Below are positions 17,398-25,873 of a stretch of DNA of 64,000 nucleotides, piece by piece (position 1 is the first letter of the stretch; each line of letters opens with the position of its first letter). The translations under genes and the position numbers were made by a program. The stretch is from contig DASZUG010000037.1 of the NCBI GenBank assembly GCA_035547755.1, forward strand, positions 1 to 64,000. Reading direction: 5' to 3'. The notes under the pieces were generated by a model. It ran no database searches. It was not told the origin of the DNA and worked only from the letters and a program-made list of their open reading frames with translations. The stretch comes from Mesorhizobium_L sp035547755 (lineage in GTDB: Bacteria > Pseudomonadota > Alphaproteobacteria > Rhizobiales > Rhizobiaceae).

Positions 17398-18624
17398 CTA
17401 TCCGTTTTTGCGGTTCCGCGCGGCGAGCGTCCTGAGCCTCAGCGCATTCAGCCGGATGAACCCGGCGGCGTCTTTCTGATCGTAAGCGCCACGGTCGTCC
17501 TCGAAAGTGACGAGCGCGTCGGAATAGAGCGATTTCGGCGATTGACGTCCCGTCACGATGACATTGCCTTTGTAGAGCTTCAGCCGGACCGTGCCTTCGA
17601 CCTCTTCCTGGCTCTTGTCGATAAGCGCCTGCAGCAACTCGCGTTCGGGCGAGAACCAGAAACCGTTATAGATCAGTTCCGCATAGCGCGGCATCAGCTC
17701 ATCCTTGAGATGCGCCGCGCCGCGGTCCAGCGTAATCGATTCGACCGCCCGGTGCGCGGCGATCAGGATCGTGCCACCCGGCGTTTCATAGACCCCGCGC
17801 GATTTCATGCCGACGAAGCGGTTCTCGACCAGATCGATGCGGCCGATGCCGTTGTCGCGACCGAGATCGTTGAGCGCGGCGAGCATGGAGGCCGGCGAAA
17901 GCGGCTTGCCGTTCAGCGCGACCGCGTCGCCACGTTTGAAGTCCATGCTGATTTCCGTCACCTTGTCGGGCGCATCCATCGGCGAAATCGTCCGCTGATG
18001 GACATATTCCGGCGGCTCGCTCCACGGATCCTCCAGCACCTTTCCTTCGGAGGAAGAATGCAGCAGGTTGGCGTCGACGGAGAAGGGCGCCTCGCCGCGC
18101 TTGTCCTTCGGCACCGGAATCTGGTGCTGCTCGGCGAAGTTCAAGAGATCGGTGCGCGATTTGAAGGACCAATCGCGCCATGGCGCGATCACCTTGATGT
18201 CGGGATTGAGCGCGTAGGCAGAGAGTTCGAACCGCACCTGGTCGTTACCCTTGCCGGTTGCGCCATGCGCGATGGCATCGGCGCCGGTCTCCCTGGCGAT
18301 CTCGACCAGATGCTTGGAGATCAGCGGCCGCGCGATCGAGGTGCCGAGGAGGTAAACCCCCTCATAAAGCGCATTGGCGCGGAACATCGGGAAGACGAAA
18401 TCCTTCACGAATTCCTCGCGCACATCGACAATGCGGATATCTTTGATGCCGAGCATCTCGGCCTTCTTGCGCGCCGGTTCGAGTTCGCCGCCCTGGCCGA
18501 GATCGGCGGTGAAGGTGACGACTTCGGCGCCCAGCTCGGTTTGCAGCCATTTCAGGATGATGGATGTGTCGAGTCCGCCGGAATAGGCGAGGACAACCTT
18601 CTTCACGTCGCTGTGCTTGGCCAT
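17398..18624 (-). CDS. argG: Argininosuccinate synthase
   Basis: A 408-residue cytoplasmic enzyme that joins citrulline and aspartate with ATP in arginine biosynthesis. The N-terminal nucleotide-binding motif AYSGGLDTSI (N-type ATP pyrophosphatase) is intact, and later conserved blocks include GTSIARPLI, AHGATGKGNDQVRFE and SMDAPDK. The length is normal for the bacterial type. The ATG at 18624 (MAKHSDVKK) is the family start; an upstream in-frame start at 18672 adds 16 unrelated residues. Confidence 0.98.
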   Translation of the reverse strand: MAKHSDVKKVVLAYSGGLDTSIILKWLQTELGAEVVTFTADLGQGGELEPARKKAEMLGIKDIRIVDVREEFVKDFVFPMFRANALYEGVYLLGTSIARPLISKHLVEIARETGADAIAHGATGKGNDQVRFELSAYALNPDIKVIAPWRDWSFKSRTDLLNFAEQHQIPVPKDKRGEAPFSVDANLLHSSSEGKVLEDPWSEPPEYVHQRTISPMDAPDKVTEISMDFKRGDAVALNGKPLSPASMLAALNDLGRDNGIGRIDLVENRFVGMKSRGVYETPGGTILIAAHRAVESITLDRGAAHLKDELMPRYAELIYNGFWFSPERELLQALIDKSQEEVEGTVRLKLYKGNVIVTGRQSPKSLYSDALVTFEDDRGAYDQKDAAGFIRLNALRLRTLAARNRKNG

Positions 18625-18822
18625 TTCGTCTCCGCTACGCGCAAGAGCATTCATGTCGATCGGCGCACACATATCAGGAATGGATGGACGGGCAAGAGGC
18701 TGAAGGGAATCCGCGGAGCCGGCAACCTTGTCACGGCCGGAAGATTACCGCGCGTTCAACATGAAAGCGGTGGCATGGCGCCCCCATCCCCGCTCGCTTT
18801 GCCGCAACTCAAGGCTCGAACC

Positions 18823-19779
18823 TTATTGGACCGTCATGCGCATCTTGTTGCGATTGGCGGCATAGGTCGCCTTGTCATAGGTCGGCTGCTTCTGCAATTG
18901 GTCCTTGGTGAGCGGCGTATAGAGATATTTCCTGCCGTTTTTGTCGGCGAGGAATTGCAGATTGGTCATGCCGATGGCGACCCTTTTGGTACCCATGCCG
19001 AGAAACCCGCCGACATCGACGACGATCGCATCGATTTTGCCTTGCTTGTCGAGCACCACGTCGCTGATCGAGCCGAGATCGGCATTGTTGGCGCCATAGA
19101 CTTTTGTCCCGATCAGGTCGTTGGCGCTGATGGTGCCGACATCCACTTTCTTGAGCGAATTTTTGTCGATGGCGCCGGTGGTATCGCCGGTATCAGGCGA
19201 GATATTCGCGGCGTTGGAGCCTGGCGCGGTGGCCGTGACGCCGGACCCCGACGCCGTCATTCCGCCATTGGCGAGACCAGGATTGTTGCGGGCGGTCCCC
19301 GTGCCCGCCACGGGACCTGCTTCATAAGCCGAGCGGTCGAAATCGGGCAGCGATTTCAACTGATCGGCCGTCGTGGGGACCACGATCGTCCAGGCGCCGT
19401 TGTGCTGTTCCCATTTCACCTGGTTATAATCGATGGCGACGTTTTTGGCGCCCATTCCGAGAAAACCCCCTACGCCGACGACGACCGACCGGACCTTGCC
19501 GTCCTTGCCTATAACGATATCGGTCACGTCGCCGATGTTCCTCGCGTTCTTGCCATTGCCGTTATAGACCGCCTTGCCCATCAACTGTGTCGCCAGATGA
19601 TCCCCCTCCTGGCCCGTGCTCTTGGGCCGCATCTCGGTCGCGGGTTTCGTTCCCGGAGGGTTCGCGGGCTGGTTCTGCTGCTGTGTGGGCGACGCGGCAG
19701 GTGCATTTGTGGTTTGGGCAATCGCGCCGGTCGCGATCATGGAAGCGACGGCGGTGGCCGCAAAAAGAATCCGGATCAT
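18823..19779 (-). CDS. Periplasmic protein with two PRC-barrel domains
   Basis: A 318-residue protein with a signal peptide (RILFAATAVASMIATGAIAQ), a Gln/Pro/Thr-rich linker, and two PRC-barrel domains of about 80 residues each. Each domain has a VGGFLGMGxKxVAI segment (around residues 120 and 275), separated by a Gly/Ser/Thr-rich linker. PRC barrels are RNA- or protein-binding folds; secreted versions are common among alphaproteobacterial stress proteins. A near-match to the EcfG promoter lies about 80 bp upstream (19863-19887), which fits a general stress role. The ATG at 19779 was chosen for the clean signal peptide. Confidence 0.85.
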   Translation of the reverse strand: MIRILFAATAVASMIATGAIAQTTNAPAASPTQQQNQPANPPGTKPATEMRPKSTGQEGDHLATQLMGKAVYNGNGKNARNIGDVTDIVIGKDGKVRSVVVGVGGFLGMGAKNVAIDYNQVKWEQHNGAWTIVVPTTADQLKSLPDFDRSAYEAGPVAGTGTARNNPGLANGGMTASGSGVTATAPGSNAANISPDTGDTTGAIDKNSLKKVDVGTISANDLIGTKVYGANNADLGSISDVVLDKQGKIDAIVVDVGGFLGMGTKRVAIGMTNLQFLADKNGRKYLYTPLTKDQLQKQPTYDKATYAANRNKMRMTVQ

Positions 19780-19862
19780 CCTCTTCGCTCCTGCTCCTGG
19801 CTGCCGGCAACCTCCGGTCGCGTGACGAATAGGCGACCGGAGCGCGTCCCGTATCGTGACCG

Positions 19863-19887
19863 AACTCCGCTCCCCGGTGCGGGTTCC
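19863..19887 (-). promoter_or_regulatory. Near-match sigma-EcfG promoter upstream of the PRC-barrel gene
   Basis: Read on the minus strand: GGAAC (19887-19883), a 16-nt spacer, then AGTT (19866-19863), one mismatch from the CGTT consensus. It is divergent from the exact motif at 19910-19934. The distance to the gene start is about 80 bp. Confidence 0.5.
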
Positions 19888-19909
19888 CGCCCGCTTCCAT
19901 CCATTCCAA

Positions 19910-19934
19910 GGAACCTTCCTCGCCAAGCTGCGTT
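19910..19934 (+). promoter_or_regulatory. Sigma-EcfG promoter upstream of the diacylglycerol-kinase-like gene
   Basis: Exact GGAAC (19910-19914), 16-nt spacer, CGTT (19931-19934). Transcription would begin near 19941, about 56 nt before the ATG at 19997. Confidence 0.8.
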
Positions 19935-19996
19935 TGCGCGGCGCGGGAGGCGTGAAGAAAAGCAGGGGACATCATGATATCTGGACACATGCGGCG

Positions 19997-20905
19997 ATGC
20001 GGTTTCTGGCTGTCTTGAACAAGGACGGCGGCACGCTCCGCACGACCGGCCTGCACGCCTTTTCCGGGCGAATGAAGACGATCCTGGAAGGGCACGGGCA
20101 TTCGGTGGCCATCAGGATCGTTTCGGGTAAGGAGGTGACGGGCGTGCTTGCAAAAGCCGCCGCGGACGACGCGGCCGATGTCCTTCTCGCCGGCGGCGGC
20201 GACGGGACCATCTCCGCCGCAGCAAGTTCCGTCATGAACAGCGAGATGGCCCTGGCGGTCCTGCCGGCGGGCACCATGAACCTCTTTGCAAGATCGCTTG
20301 GCATACCGCTCGGGCTCGACCAGGCGATGGAAGTTTTCGCAACGGGAAGGATCAGGGCCGTCGATATGGGAAGCGCGAACGGCCGCCCCTTCGTGCATCA
20401 GTTCTCCATCGGAATGCATGCCCGTCTGGTCGAACTGCGCTCCCGCATGGAATTTTCATCCAAGCTCGGCAAGATGCATGCATCGTTGAAGGCGATGATC
20501 GACACGCTCCGCAGCCCTTCCTCGCTCCGCATAACGCTGCGCATGGACGATGCGGAGATCATCGCCACGACCGCCGGCATATCCGTCTCGAACAATCTTT
20601 ATGGCGAAGGTCATCTGCCTTTCGCCGACGATCCGGATGCCGGCGTGCTCGGCATCTATGTCAGCAATGCGAGGCGGAGGCGGGATCTCCTGCGCCTGTG
20701 TTTCAATATCGGCATTGGCCGCTGGAAGGAAAACGAACACGTTGAAATCCATCAATCCGACGCCGTCACCTTGCGCGTCGAAACCATGAAGCGGGCACGC
20801 TCGGCGGTCATAGACGGAGAGCTTTGTCCGCTCGCAAGGGAAACGATTCTGAGAATTCATCCAAAATCGTTGAAGGTGCTCGTTCCCGCCGACCCCATGC
20901 CGTGA
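19997..20905 (+). CDS. Diacylglycerol/sphingosine-kinase-family lipid kinase
   Basis: A 302-residue protein of the DAGK catalytic family (DgkB/YegS type). The nucleotide-binding motif is LLAGGGDGTISAAAS near residue 60 and the second conserved block is LPAGTMNLFARSLGIPL. A C-terminal beta domain follows, with VIDGELCPL near residue 275. It should phosphorylate a lipid such as diacylglycerol; the true substrate is unknown. I start at ATG 19997 (MRFLAVLNKDGG) because the EcfG-type promoter at 19910-19934 would put the transcript start after the longer frame's start at 19856. It converges on a small membrane gene. Confidence 0.9.
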   Translation: MRFLAVLNKDGGTLRTTGLHAFSGRMKTILEGHGHSVAIRIVSGKEVTGVLAKAAADDAADVLLAGGGDGTISAAASSVMNSEMALAVLPAGTMNLFARSLGIPLGLDQAMEVFATGRIRAVDMGSANGRPFVHQFSIGMHARLVELRSRMEFSSKLGKMHASLKAMIDTLRSPSSLRITLRMDDAEIIATTAGISVSNNLYGEGHLPFADDPDAGVLGIYVSNARRRRDLLRLCFNIGIGRWKENEHVEIHQSDAVTLRVETMKRARSAVIDGELCPLARETILRIHPKSLKVLVPADPMP

Positions 20906-20927
20906 ACCAGCAGGATCGTGGCGCAAC

Positions 20928-21101
20928 TCACTGGCCTTGCTGCAGCGTCCTGCCTGGCTGGCGCGGTGTCGTGTCGTGGTTATATCTGGCCGCGCCCCAC
21001 AGGACCGCAATGGCCAGAATGGTGCCGACCACCAGGACGATAAGAATATGCACGCCCCACCGGCCTTGTTTGGCCCTTTCTCCCTTGATCTGCTTGTCCA
21101 T
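20928..21101 (-). CDS. Small single-helix membrane protein, unknown function
   Basis: A 57-residue protein: a Lys/Arg-rich N-terminus, one hydrophobic helix (VHILIVLVVGTILAIAVLWG) and a short polar tail with repeated Gln. The start at 21101 is an ATG; the longer open frame to 21218 is less likely because it extends without a hydrophobic or ribosome-site signal. It is convergent to the lipid kinase, 22 bp apart. Function unknown. Confidence 0.55.
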   Translation of the reverse strand: MDKQIKGERAKQGRWGVHILIVLVVGTILAIAVLWGAARYNHDTTPRQPGRTLQQGQ

Positions 21102-21239
21102 CGGCTCAACCTCGTATGCGTGGTGTCGAATGGGCGGACTTTCTTCAACGGAAGCCGCAAGGACGGCCGATGTTCCCGAAAATCGACCTGCACGGGGGTT
21201 TTCAAGCCCGTCTGTCACGCCTAGTTAGAGGATGGAATA

Positions 21240-22778
21240 GTGGGTTTGGCGTCATTGGCTCGGGAAATCGGAAATCTTGCCTCCTTGCCGGAAGAGGTGC
21301 GTACAGCCGTCCTCGACCCGGCTCGGCTGGACATGCTACGGCAAATCGACGAATCCGACGGCGTAAAAGATTTGGACTTCGAGGCTTTGACGGGGCTCGC
21401 CGCGTCGGTCTTCGGCTCCTCCAGCGCCTTTATCAGCCTCGTCGGAGCGGACCGGCAGCAATTTCGGTCGTCCCATGGGCTGGATCTGGACGACACTCCC
21501 GTCTCGCTCTCATTCTGCGCCTACACGGTCAGCCAGTCTGGTTTGATGATCGTCGAGGATGCCCATTCCGATCCCAGGTTCTCCGCCAATCCTTTCGTAA
21601 CAGGGGAACCGTTCATCCGCTTCTACGCCGGCGCGCCGATAACCGCCCGAGGGCAAAGGATCGGAACGATTTGCGCCGTCGACAGCAAACCGCGTTCATC
21701 CCCCTCCCCTATACAACTCGAACAGTTGGCAAACCTCGCGACCGTCGCAGCAAGCCTCTTCGATCTGAAGGAAACAAAGCGAAGGGGTGAAAAAGCGCAG
21801 CGCGATCTTTTGAGGGAGGAGAAGCGTCATGCGCTTGCCCTCAAAGCCGCTTCCGTTGCGAGCTGGGTATGGGATGTCAGGAGCGGCACGATCGAGTGCG
21901 ACGATCTTCTTCCCAAGCTTTTCAACCTGCCGCCGGCCGGCAAGATAGCGGCTTCGGATATTTTTCGCCGCGTCGATCCCCGTGATGCGCGCAAGACGGA
22001 GGAGCGGCTGCGCGAGGCATTGGCGAGCGAAGAGGATTACGCCGCCGAGTTCAGGCTGCGCCGCTCCGATCCGCCGCGCTGGATCGCCGGCCGGGGCCGG
22101 GTCGTGGAACGTGATGAAGCGGGCAAGCCGCTTCTCATCATCGGCGTGAACTTCGATGTCTCAGAGCAGAAATCGGCGGAGGAACGCCAAAGGCTGCTGC
22201 TTCGCGAGCTTAACCATCGAGTCAAGAACACATTGGCGACGGTTCAGGCGCTCGCCTCCCAAACGGTGCGGCACGCAAGGGAGCCGCAGCAGTTTCTGGA
22301 AGGCTTCGGCAATCGGCTGCAGGCACTCGGCGCCGCGCACAATCTTTTGACCGACCGCGAATGGCGCGACATCGAACTTGGGGACCTTATCAACCTGGAG
22401 GTCATGCCCTTCCTCAAGGATGAAGAAAGCCGCATTCGCATCCGCGGGCATCGGGTTTTCCTGTCGCCCGATCAGGCCGTCGCCATAGGCCTCATCCTTC
22501 ACGAACTCGCCGACAACGCCATCAAATACGGCGCGCTTTCGACGGCCGACGGCCATGTCGATCTCGGCTGGCACATCGCGCGCGTGGAGGAAGGCGAGCG
22601 CCTCGTCCTCGCCTGGCGCGAGCGGGGCGGCCCATCCGTCACGCCGCCCGAAAGATATGGCTTCGGCTCGATCCTGATCCAGAGAAGCCTCGGCAAGGTT
22701 CTCTCCTCGGGTGTCAGACACGATTTCGCCCCGGGGGGCGTGGAGGCCGAAATCTCTCTTCTCCTGGAAAGAAACTGA
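21240..22778 (+). CDS. GAF-PAS sensor histidine kinase, HWE type
   Basis: A 512-residue soluble kinase. Domains in order: a GAF domain (about 45-170, with SFCAYTVSQSGLMIVEDAHSD split across helices), a PAS domain (about 195-315) and an HWE kinase domain with the phospho-acceptor block LNHRVKNTLATVQ (His about residue 326), HELADNAIKYGALS and a terminal GFGSILIQ block. HWE kinases commonly feed PhyR-type or single-domain regulators in alphaproteobacteria. It starts at GTG 21240; later ATGs are in frame. With no membrane segment and no REC domain of its own, it probably signals to a nearby regulator such as that at 25874 or PhyR. Confidence 0.85.
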   Translation: MGLASLAREIGNLASLPEEVRTAVLDPARLDMLRQIDESDGVKDLDFEALTGLAASVFGSSSAFISLVGADRQQFRSSHGLDLDDTPVSLSFCAYTVSQSGLMIVEDAHSDPRFSANPFVTGEPFIRFYAGAPITARGQRIGTICAVDSKPRSSPSPIQLEQLANLATVAASLFDLKETKRRGEKAQRDLLREEKRHALALKAASVASWVWDVRSGTIECDDLLPKLFNLPPAGKIAASDIFRRVDPRDARKTEERLREALASEEDYAAEFRLRRSDPPRWIAGRGRVVERDEAGKPLLIIGVNFDVSEQKSAEERQRLLLRELNHRVKNTLATVQALASQTVRHAREPQQFLEGFGNRLQALGAAHNLLTDREWRDIELGDLINLEVMPFLKDEESRIRIRGHRVFLSPDQAVAIGLILHELADNAIKYGALSTADGHVDLGWHIARVEEGERLVLAWRERGGPSVTPPERYGFGSILIQRSLGKVLSSGVRHDFAPGGVEAEISLLLERN

Positions 22779-22798
22779 CCCGAAAGGCGTTGGCGCGC

Positions 22799-23257
22799 TC
22801 ACGCCTCCGAATCCATTCCCCCGTCGTCGGACGAGCCGCCGGTATTTTCCTTGTAGATCATATAGGCGACGAGCGCGACGACCGGCGCAAGAAGCTCCGC
22901 CAGGCCGGCGCGCGAGCGCAAGAGCGTCGGCAGGAGCGCCAGCGCCGCCGCGAGGAGGCTGGACATCTGCGCCGCGCGCTTTTCCCGGGCCCTTCGCTTT
23001 TCCGAAATCGCGCTGGCGATCTCGTAAATCCCGAAGATCAGGATCGCCAGGATGACGAAGCCGATGCCAAACCCGAGCGAGGCCGTGAAACTGCCGTATC
23101 GATCAGCAGCGGCGATATAGCCGGCGCCGATCAGGAACCCGACGCCGCACAGGAGCGCCGCCAGCGCCACCCCATACGCGATCGCGGCGTTTCTTGCACG
23201 TTTGAGAAAAAGCGAGGGCTCCAGATTGATGATGCTGGAAAGCAGCGTCCCCCACAT
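22799..23257 (-). CDS. Phage-holin-family (Phage_holin_3_6-like) membrane protein
   Basis: A 152-residue protein with two hydrophobic hairpin helices (about residues 25-80), a basic linker (SEKRRAREKRAAQ) and a third hydrophobic segment near the C-terminus. The pattern fits the putative actinobacterial holin-X (Phage_holin_3_6) group, which is chromosomal, not phage, in most alphaproteobacteria and often paired with DUF883 genes. It follows the DUF883 gene by 6 bp, so both are read from the EcfG-type promoter at 23678-23702. Confidence 0.75.
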   Translation of the reverse strand: MWGTLLSSIINLEPSLFLKRARNAAIAYGVALAALLCGVGFLIGAGYIAAADRYGSFTASLGFGIGFVILAILIFGIYEIASAISEKRRAREKRAAQMSSLLAAALALLPTLLRSRAGLAELLAPVVALVAYMIYKENTGGSSDDGGMDSEA

Positions 23258-23263
23258 ATCGCC

Positions 23264-23650
23264 TTACCTGCGGGTGAGGAGGGCGAGCAGGAAGCCGGCG
23301 CCAAGCGCGCATGCCATCGCCGTCACGGGCTTCTCCCGCACGGTGGCCACCATTTGCGCCTCGATGTCGTTGGCGTTGGCCTTGAGATCGTCGAAGGTAA
23401 TCTCGCCTTGTGATTTCAAATGGTCGACACCGGCCGACGCGGCCCTCTTCGCCGCATCGAAGGAGTGGCCTCCCGAACGGGCGATCTGCTCCTTCAGACT
23501 GGCGATCTCCTCCTTGAGCACATCGATCTGGGCATTGAAATTTTCCGCCGCGGCGTCGCGGCGCTGCTCCGCTTCGGCGCGTTTTGCCGCGTTCGCAAGT
23601 GTTTCGCTCGCGGCGCTCGCCTTTGATGTACCGGATCCTTGCGTAGGCAT
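23264..23650 (-). CDS. DUF883 (ElaB/YqjD-type) membrane-anchored protein
   Basis: A 128-residue protein with a long amphipathic coiled-coil segment (about residues 15-90, heptad-like Ala/Glu/Lys) and a C-terminal membrane helix with the DUF883 ending VREKPVTAMACALGAGF. In Escherichia coli, YqjD and ElaB bind ribosomes at the membrane in stationary phase. The EcfG-type promoter lies 28 bp upstream of the start, implying induction in stress or stationary phase here as well. It forms an operon with the holin-like gene. Confidence 0.85.
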   Translation of the reverse strand: MPTQGSGTSKASAASETLANAAKRAEAEQRRDAAAENFNAQIDVLKEEIASLKEQIARSGGHSFDAAKRAASAGVDHLKSQGEITFDDLKANANDIEAQMVATVREKPVTAMACALGAGFLLALLTRR

Positions 23651-23677
23651 AAATCGCTCCCTTGTTTGTCAGTGATG

Positions 23678-23702
23678 AACGCAAGCCCCACGTGCAGGTT
23701 CC
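23678..23702 (-). promoter_or_regulatory. Sigma-EcfG promoter of the DUF883-holin operon
   Basis: Minus strand: GGAAC (23702-23698), 16-nt spacer, CGTT (23681-23678). The DUF883 start codon at 23650 is about 20 nt from the expected transcript start. Confidence 0.85.
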
Positions 23703-23707
23703 ATACA

Positions 23708-23732
23708 GGAACAAAGCGAATGAAAAAGCGTT
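23708..23732 (+). promoter_or_regulatory. Sigma-EcfG promoter of the AI-2E-type permease
   Basis: Plus strand: GGAAC (23708-23712), 16-nt spacer, CGTT (23729-23732). It is back-to-back with the motif at 23678-23702; only 5 bp separate the two -35 boxes. Confidence 0.85.
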
Positions 23733-23768
23733 CCTAACCGCGTGTCCAGCCGGAATTTACCCGCTCTC

Positions 23769-24905
23769 ATGAACAGGCCCCTTCGCAAGCGACCTCCGGT
23801 GGTGCGCCTTCCGCCGAAATCGAATGCGGAGCGGGTTCTTGGCATTTCCTCCCAACTCGCAGCAATCCTCATCGGCTTCGTGGCGTTGGTCGCGGCGCTG
23901 CAATATGGCAAGCTCGTGCTCGAGCCGCTGATGCTCGGCATCGTGCTCGGCCTGATGTTCGGCCCCGTCGCGACAAAAATGGAACGTCACGGGCTCCCCG
24001 AAGCGGCCGCGGCACTGGTCATCGTTTTCATTTTTCTCGTGGTGCTCGCCATATTCGCCCTGGCGCTGGCCGCGCCGCTGTCGTTCTGGATCGGAAAGCT
24101 GCCGCAGATATGGAAACAGCTTCAGTTCCACCTGTCGCAGCTGAAGGAACCGCTCGACGCCTTCCGCCACATGCGCGAGCAACTGCGCGGCGCAACCGGC
24201 GGATCGAATGTCACGGTGAACGTGGATCAGGGCCTGCCGTTCGGCAGCGTGGCGGAACTCGCACCCGCCGTGGTCGCGCAGATCCTCATTTTCTTCGCCA
24301 GTCTCTACTTTTTCGTCGCCACCCGCCACGCCACGCGAAAGGCCATCCTCGCATTGTGCATGACGCGTCGCCTGCGCTGGCGCGCGGCTCACATCTTCCG
24401 CGATGTCGAACACCTCGTCTCGCGTTATCTTCTCTCGATAACGGCGATCAATTTCTGCATGGGGATAGCCGTTGCGCTGGCTCTGTGGGCGATCGGCGTG
24501 CCGCAGGCGGCGATGTGGGGCGCGCTGGCCGGGCTTCTGAATTTCGTCATCTACGTCGGGCCGGCTCTCATGGCGATCATCCTGCTCGGCGTCGGCATCG
24601 TCACCTATGACACTTTTCTCGCTGGCCTCCTGCCGCCGGCGGTCTTCCTTCTCCTCCATCTCACGGAATCGCAATTCGTGACGCCAACCGTGCTGGGCCG
24701 CACCCTGACGATGAACCCGTTTGGTATTTTCCTTGCCCTTGCTTTCTGGATCTGGATATGGGGGCCGATCGGTGGGTTCATCGCCATCCCGGCGCTCCTC
24801 ATCATCTATGCGATCACCGGCAACATCCTACCCGGCGCGGCCTGGGAGGCGGAGGACGAGCGGATCGAACGCATCATCGAAGAAAAACACCTTCGCCGGT
24901 CATGA
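23769..24905 (+). CDS. AI-2E family transporter (PerM/YdiK-like permease)
   Basis: A 378-residue membrane protein with the paired-helix layout of the AI-2E (UPF0118) family: two N-terminal helices, a coiled amphipathic segment, and a C-terminal block of helices with FGIFLALAFWIWIWGPIGGFIAIPALL, where family members have the PxxxP-like end. Substrates of this family are poorly defined. The start at ATG 23769 is preferred to GTG 23742, because the EcfG promoter at 23708-23732 predicts a transcript start near 23739, leaving no leader for the longer form. Confidence 0.85.
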   Translation: MNRPLRKRPPVVRLPPKSNAERVLGISSQLAAILIGFVALVAALQYGKLVLEPLMLGIVLGLMFGPVATKMERHGLPEAAAALVIVFIFLVVLAIFALALAAPLSFWIGKLPQIWKQLQFHLSQLKEPLDAFRHMREQLRGATGGSNVTVNVDQGLPFGSVAELAPAVVAQILIFFASLYFFVATRHATRKAILALCMTRRLRWRAAHIFRDVEHLVSRYLLSITAINFCMGIAVALALWAIGVPQAAMWGALAGLLNFVIYVGPALMAIILLGVGIVTYDTFLAGLLPPAVFLLLHLTESQFVTPTVLGRTLTMNPFGIFLALAFWIWIWGPIGGFIAIPALLIIYAITGNILPGAAWEAEDERIERIIEEKHLRRS

Positions 24906-24987
24906 TCTGGAAAGGCGGCGATCGATTTCAGAAGGACATTCGCCGCGAGGCGAGACAGGAACGCCGCGATCCTGGCGTGCGCGGAGA

Positions 24988-25734
24988 TCAGAGGATCGGG
25001 CGCTTCTCGTGGAGATCGGGAGACCAGCCCGCCATTTGCGTGAGCTTTTCGAACTCCAGCACCTGGCACCCGTCGAGCCAACGGATAAGTTTGGCATTGA
25101 TCAACTTGCGGATCGTCTTGTTGGTGTGAACCAGCGAGAGGCCGAGCGTATCGGCCATATGCTGTTGGGTGATCGGAATCGTGACGGCGCCCTTGGTATC
25201 GACGCCGATCGTTATCGCCCGGTGGTGCAGGAAGGCGATCAGATAGGCGGCGCGTTCGAGCGCCGTGCGCCTGCCGACGCTCAGCATGTTCTCGTCGAGC
25301 ATCTGTTCTTCGCGCGCGGCGAGCCAGGTGATATCATAGGCGAGCCCTGGATAATTGCGGTAAAGATCATCCAACTGGTCGCGCTCGAAGACACAAAGAA
25401 GCATCGGCGACAGCGCTTCCACCGAGTGCTGCATCTCATCCATGACCGCGCTCTGCAAGCCGATCAGATCGCCCGGAAGCGCATAGTTCAGGATTTGGCG
25501 CCGGCCATCCGGGAGAAGCTTGTAACGGAATCCCCAACCTTGAAGCACAGTGTAGAGATGGGGGCTATGCGTTCCTTCCACGAGAACGGTCGCTCCCTTG
25601 TCCACCGTCAATTCGCCGGACTTGAAATGTCCGATATAGGAAAGCTCCTTTTCGTTGAAGTCCCGGAAGATCGATCGCCTGCGCAATGGGCAGGCAGCGC
25701 ATTCATACCGGCGCGTCGCCGTGCCACCCTTCAT
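24988..25734 (-). CDS. Crp/Fnr family transcriptional regulator
   Basis: A 248-residue regulator. It has an N-terminal cyclic-nucleotide-binding-type beta barrel (about residues 20-140), a long dimer helix and a C-terminal winged helix with QQHMADTLGLSLVHTNKTIRKL (about 185-206). Two Cys lie early in YECAACPLRRR; the family's FNR-type iron-sulfur cysteine cluster is not evident. Similar rhizobial proteins are annotated as Crp/Fnr regulators without known effector. It is divergent from the response regulator at 25874, which shares the promoter region. Confidence 0.9.
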   Translation of the reverse strand: MKGGTATRRYECAACPLRRRSIFRDFNEKELSYIGHFKSGELTVDKGATVLVEGTHSPHLYTVLQGWGFRYKLLPDGRRQILNYALPGDLIGLQSAVMDEMQHSVEALSPMLLCVFERDQLDDLYRNYPGLAYDITWLAAREEQMLDENMLSVGRRTALERAAYLIAFLHHRAITIGVDTKGAVTIPITQQHMADTLGLSLVHTNKTIRKLINAKLIRWLDGCQVLEFEKLTQMAGWSPDLHEKRPIL

Positions 25735-25873
25735 TCCTGTCGCCTCCGGCGTAACGCGGCGGCCGATGGGGGAATAAGCGGCGCCATGTGCTATTCTGAT
25801 ACGTGTCTTTTTTAAATGACAGATTTCCCCGTCTCAGTCATGAAGAAACTCCGTCAGCCGATTCAGAGGTCTT

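Noticed and set aside
17305..19977. 890-codon plus-strand frame opposite argG and the PRC-barrel gene
   Set aside because: It is a long antisense shadow created by high-GC codon bias. The minus-strand products are clear family matches.
21147..21176. AACG and GTTCC near the small membrane gene at 20928
   Set aside because: The spacer is 21 nt, well outside the 16-17 nt of EcfG promoters.
22799..23257. Holin-like gene as a sign of prophage
   Set aside because: No phage structural, integrase or lysis genes are nearby, and the gene is paired with DUF883 under a stress promoter.
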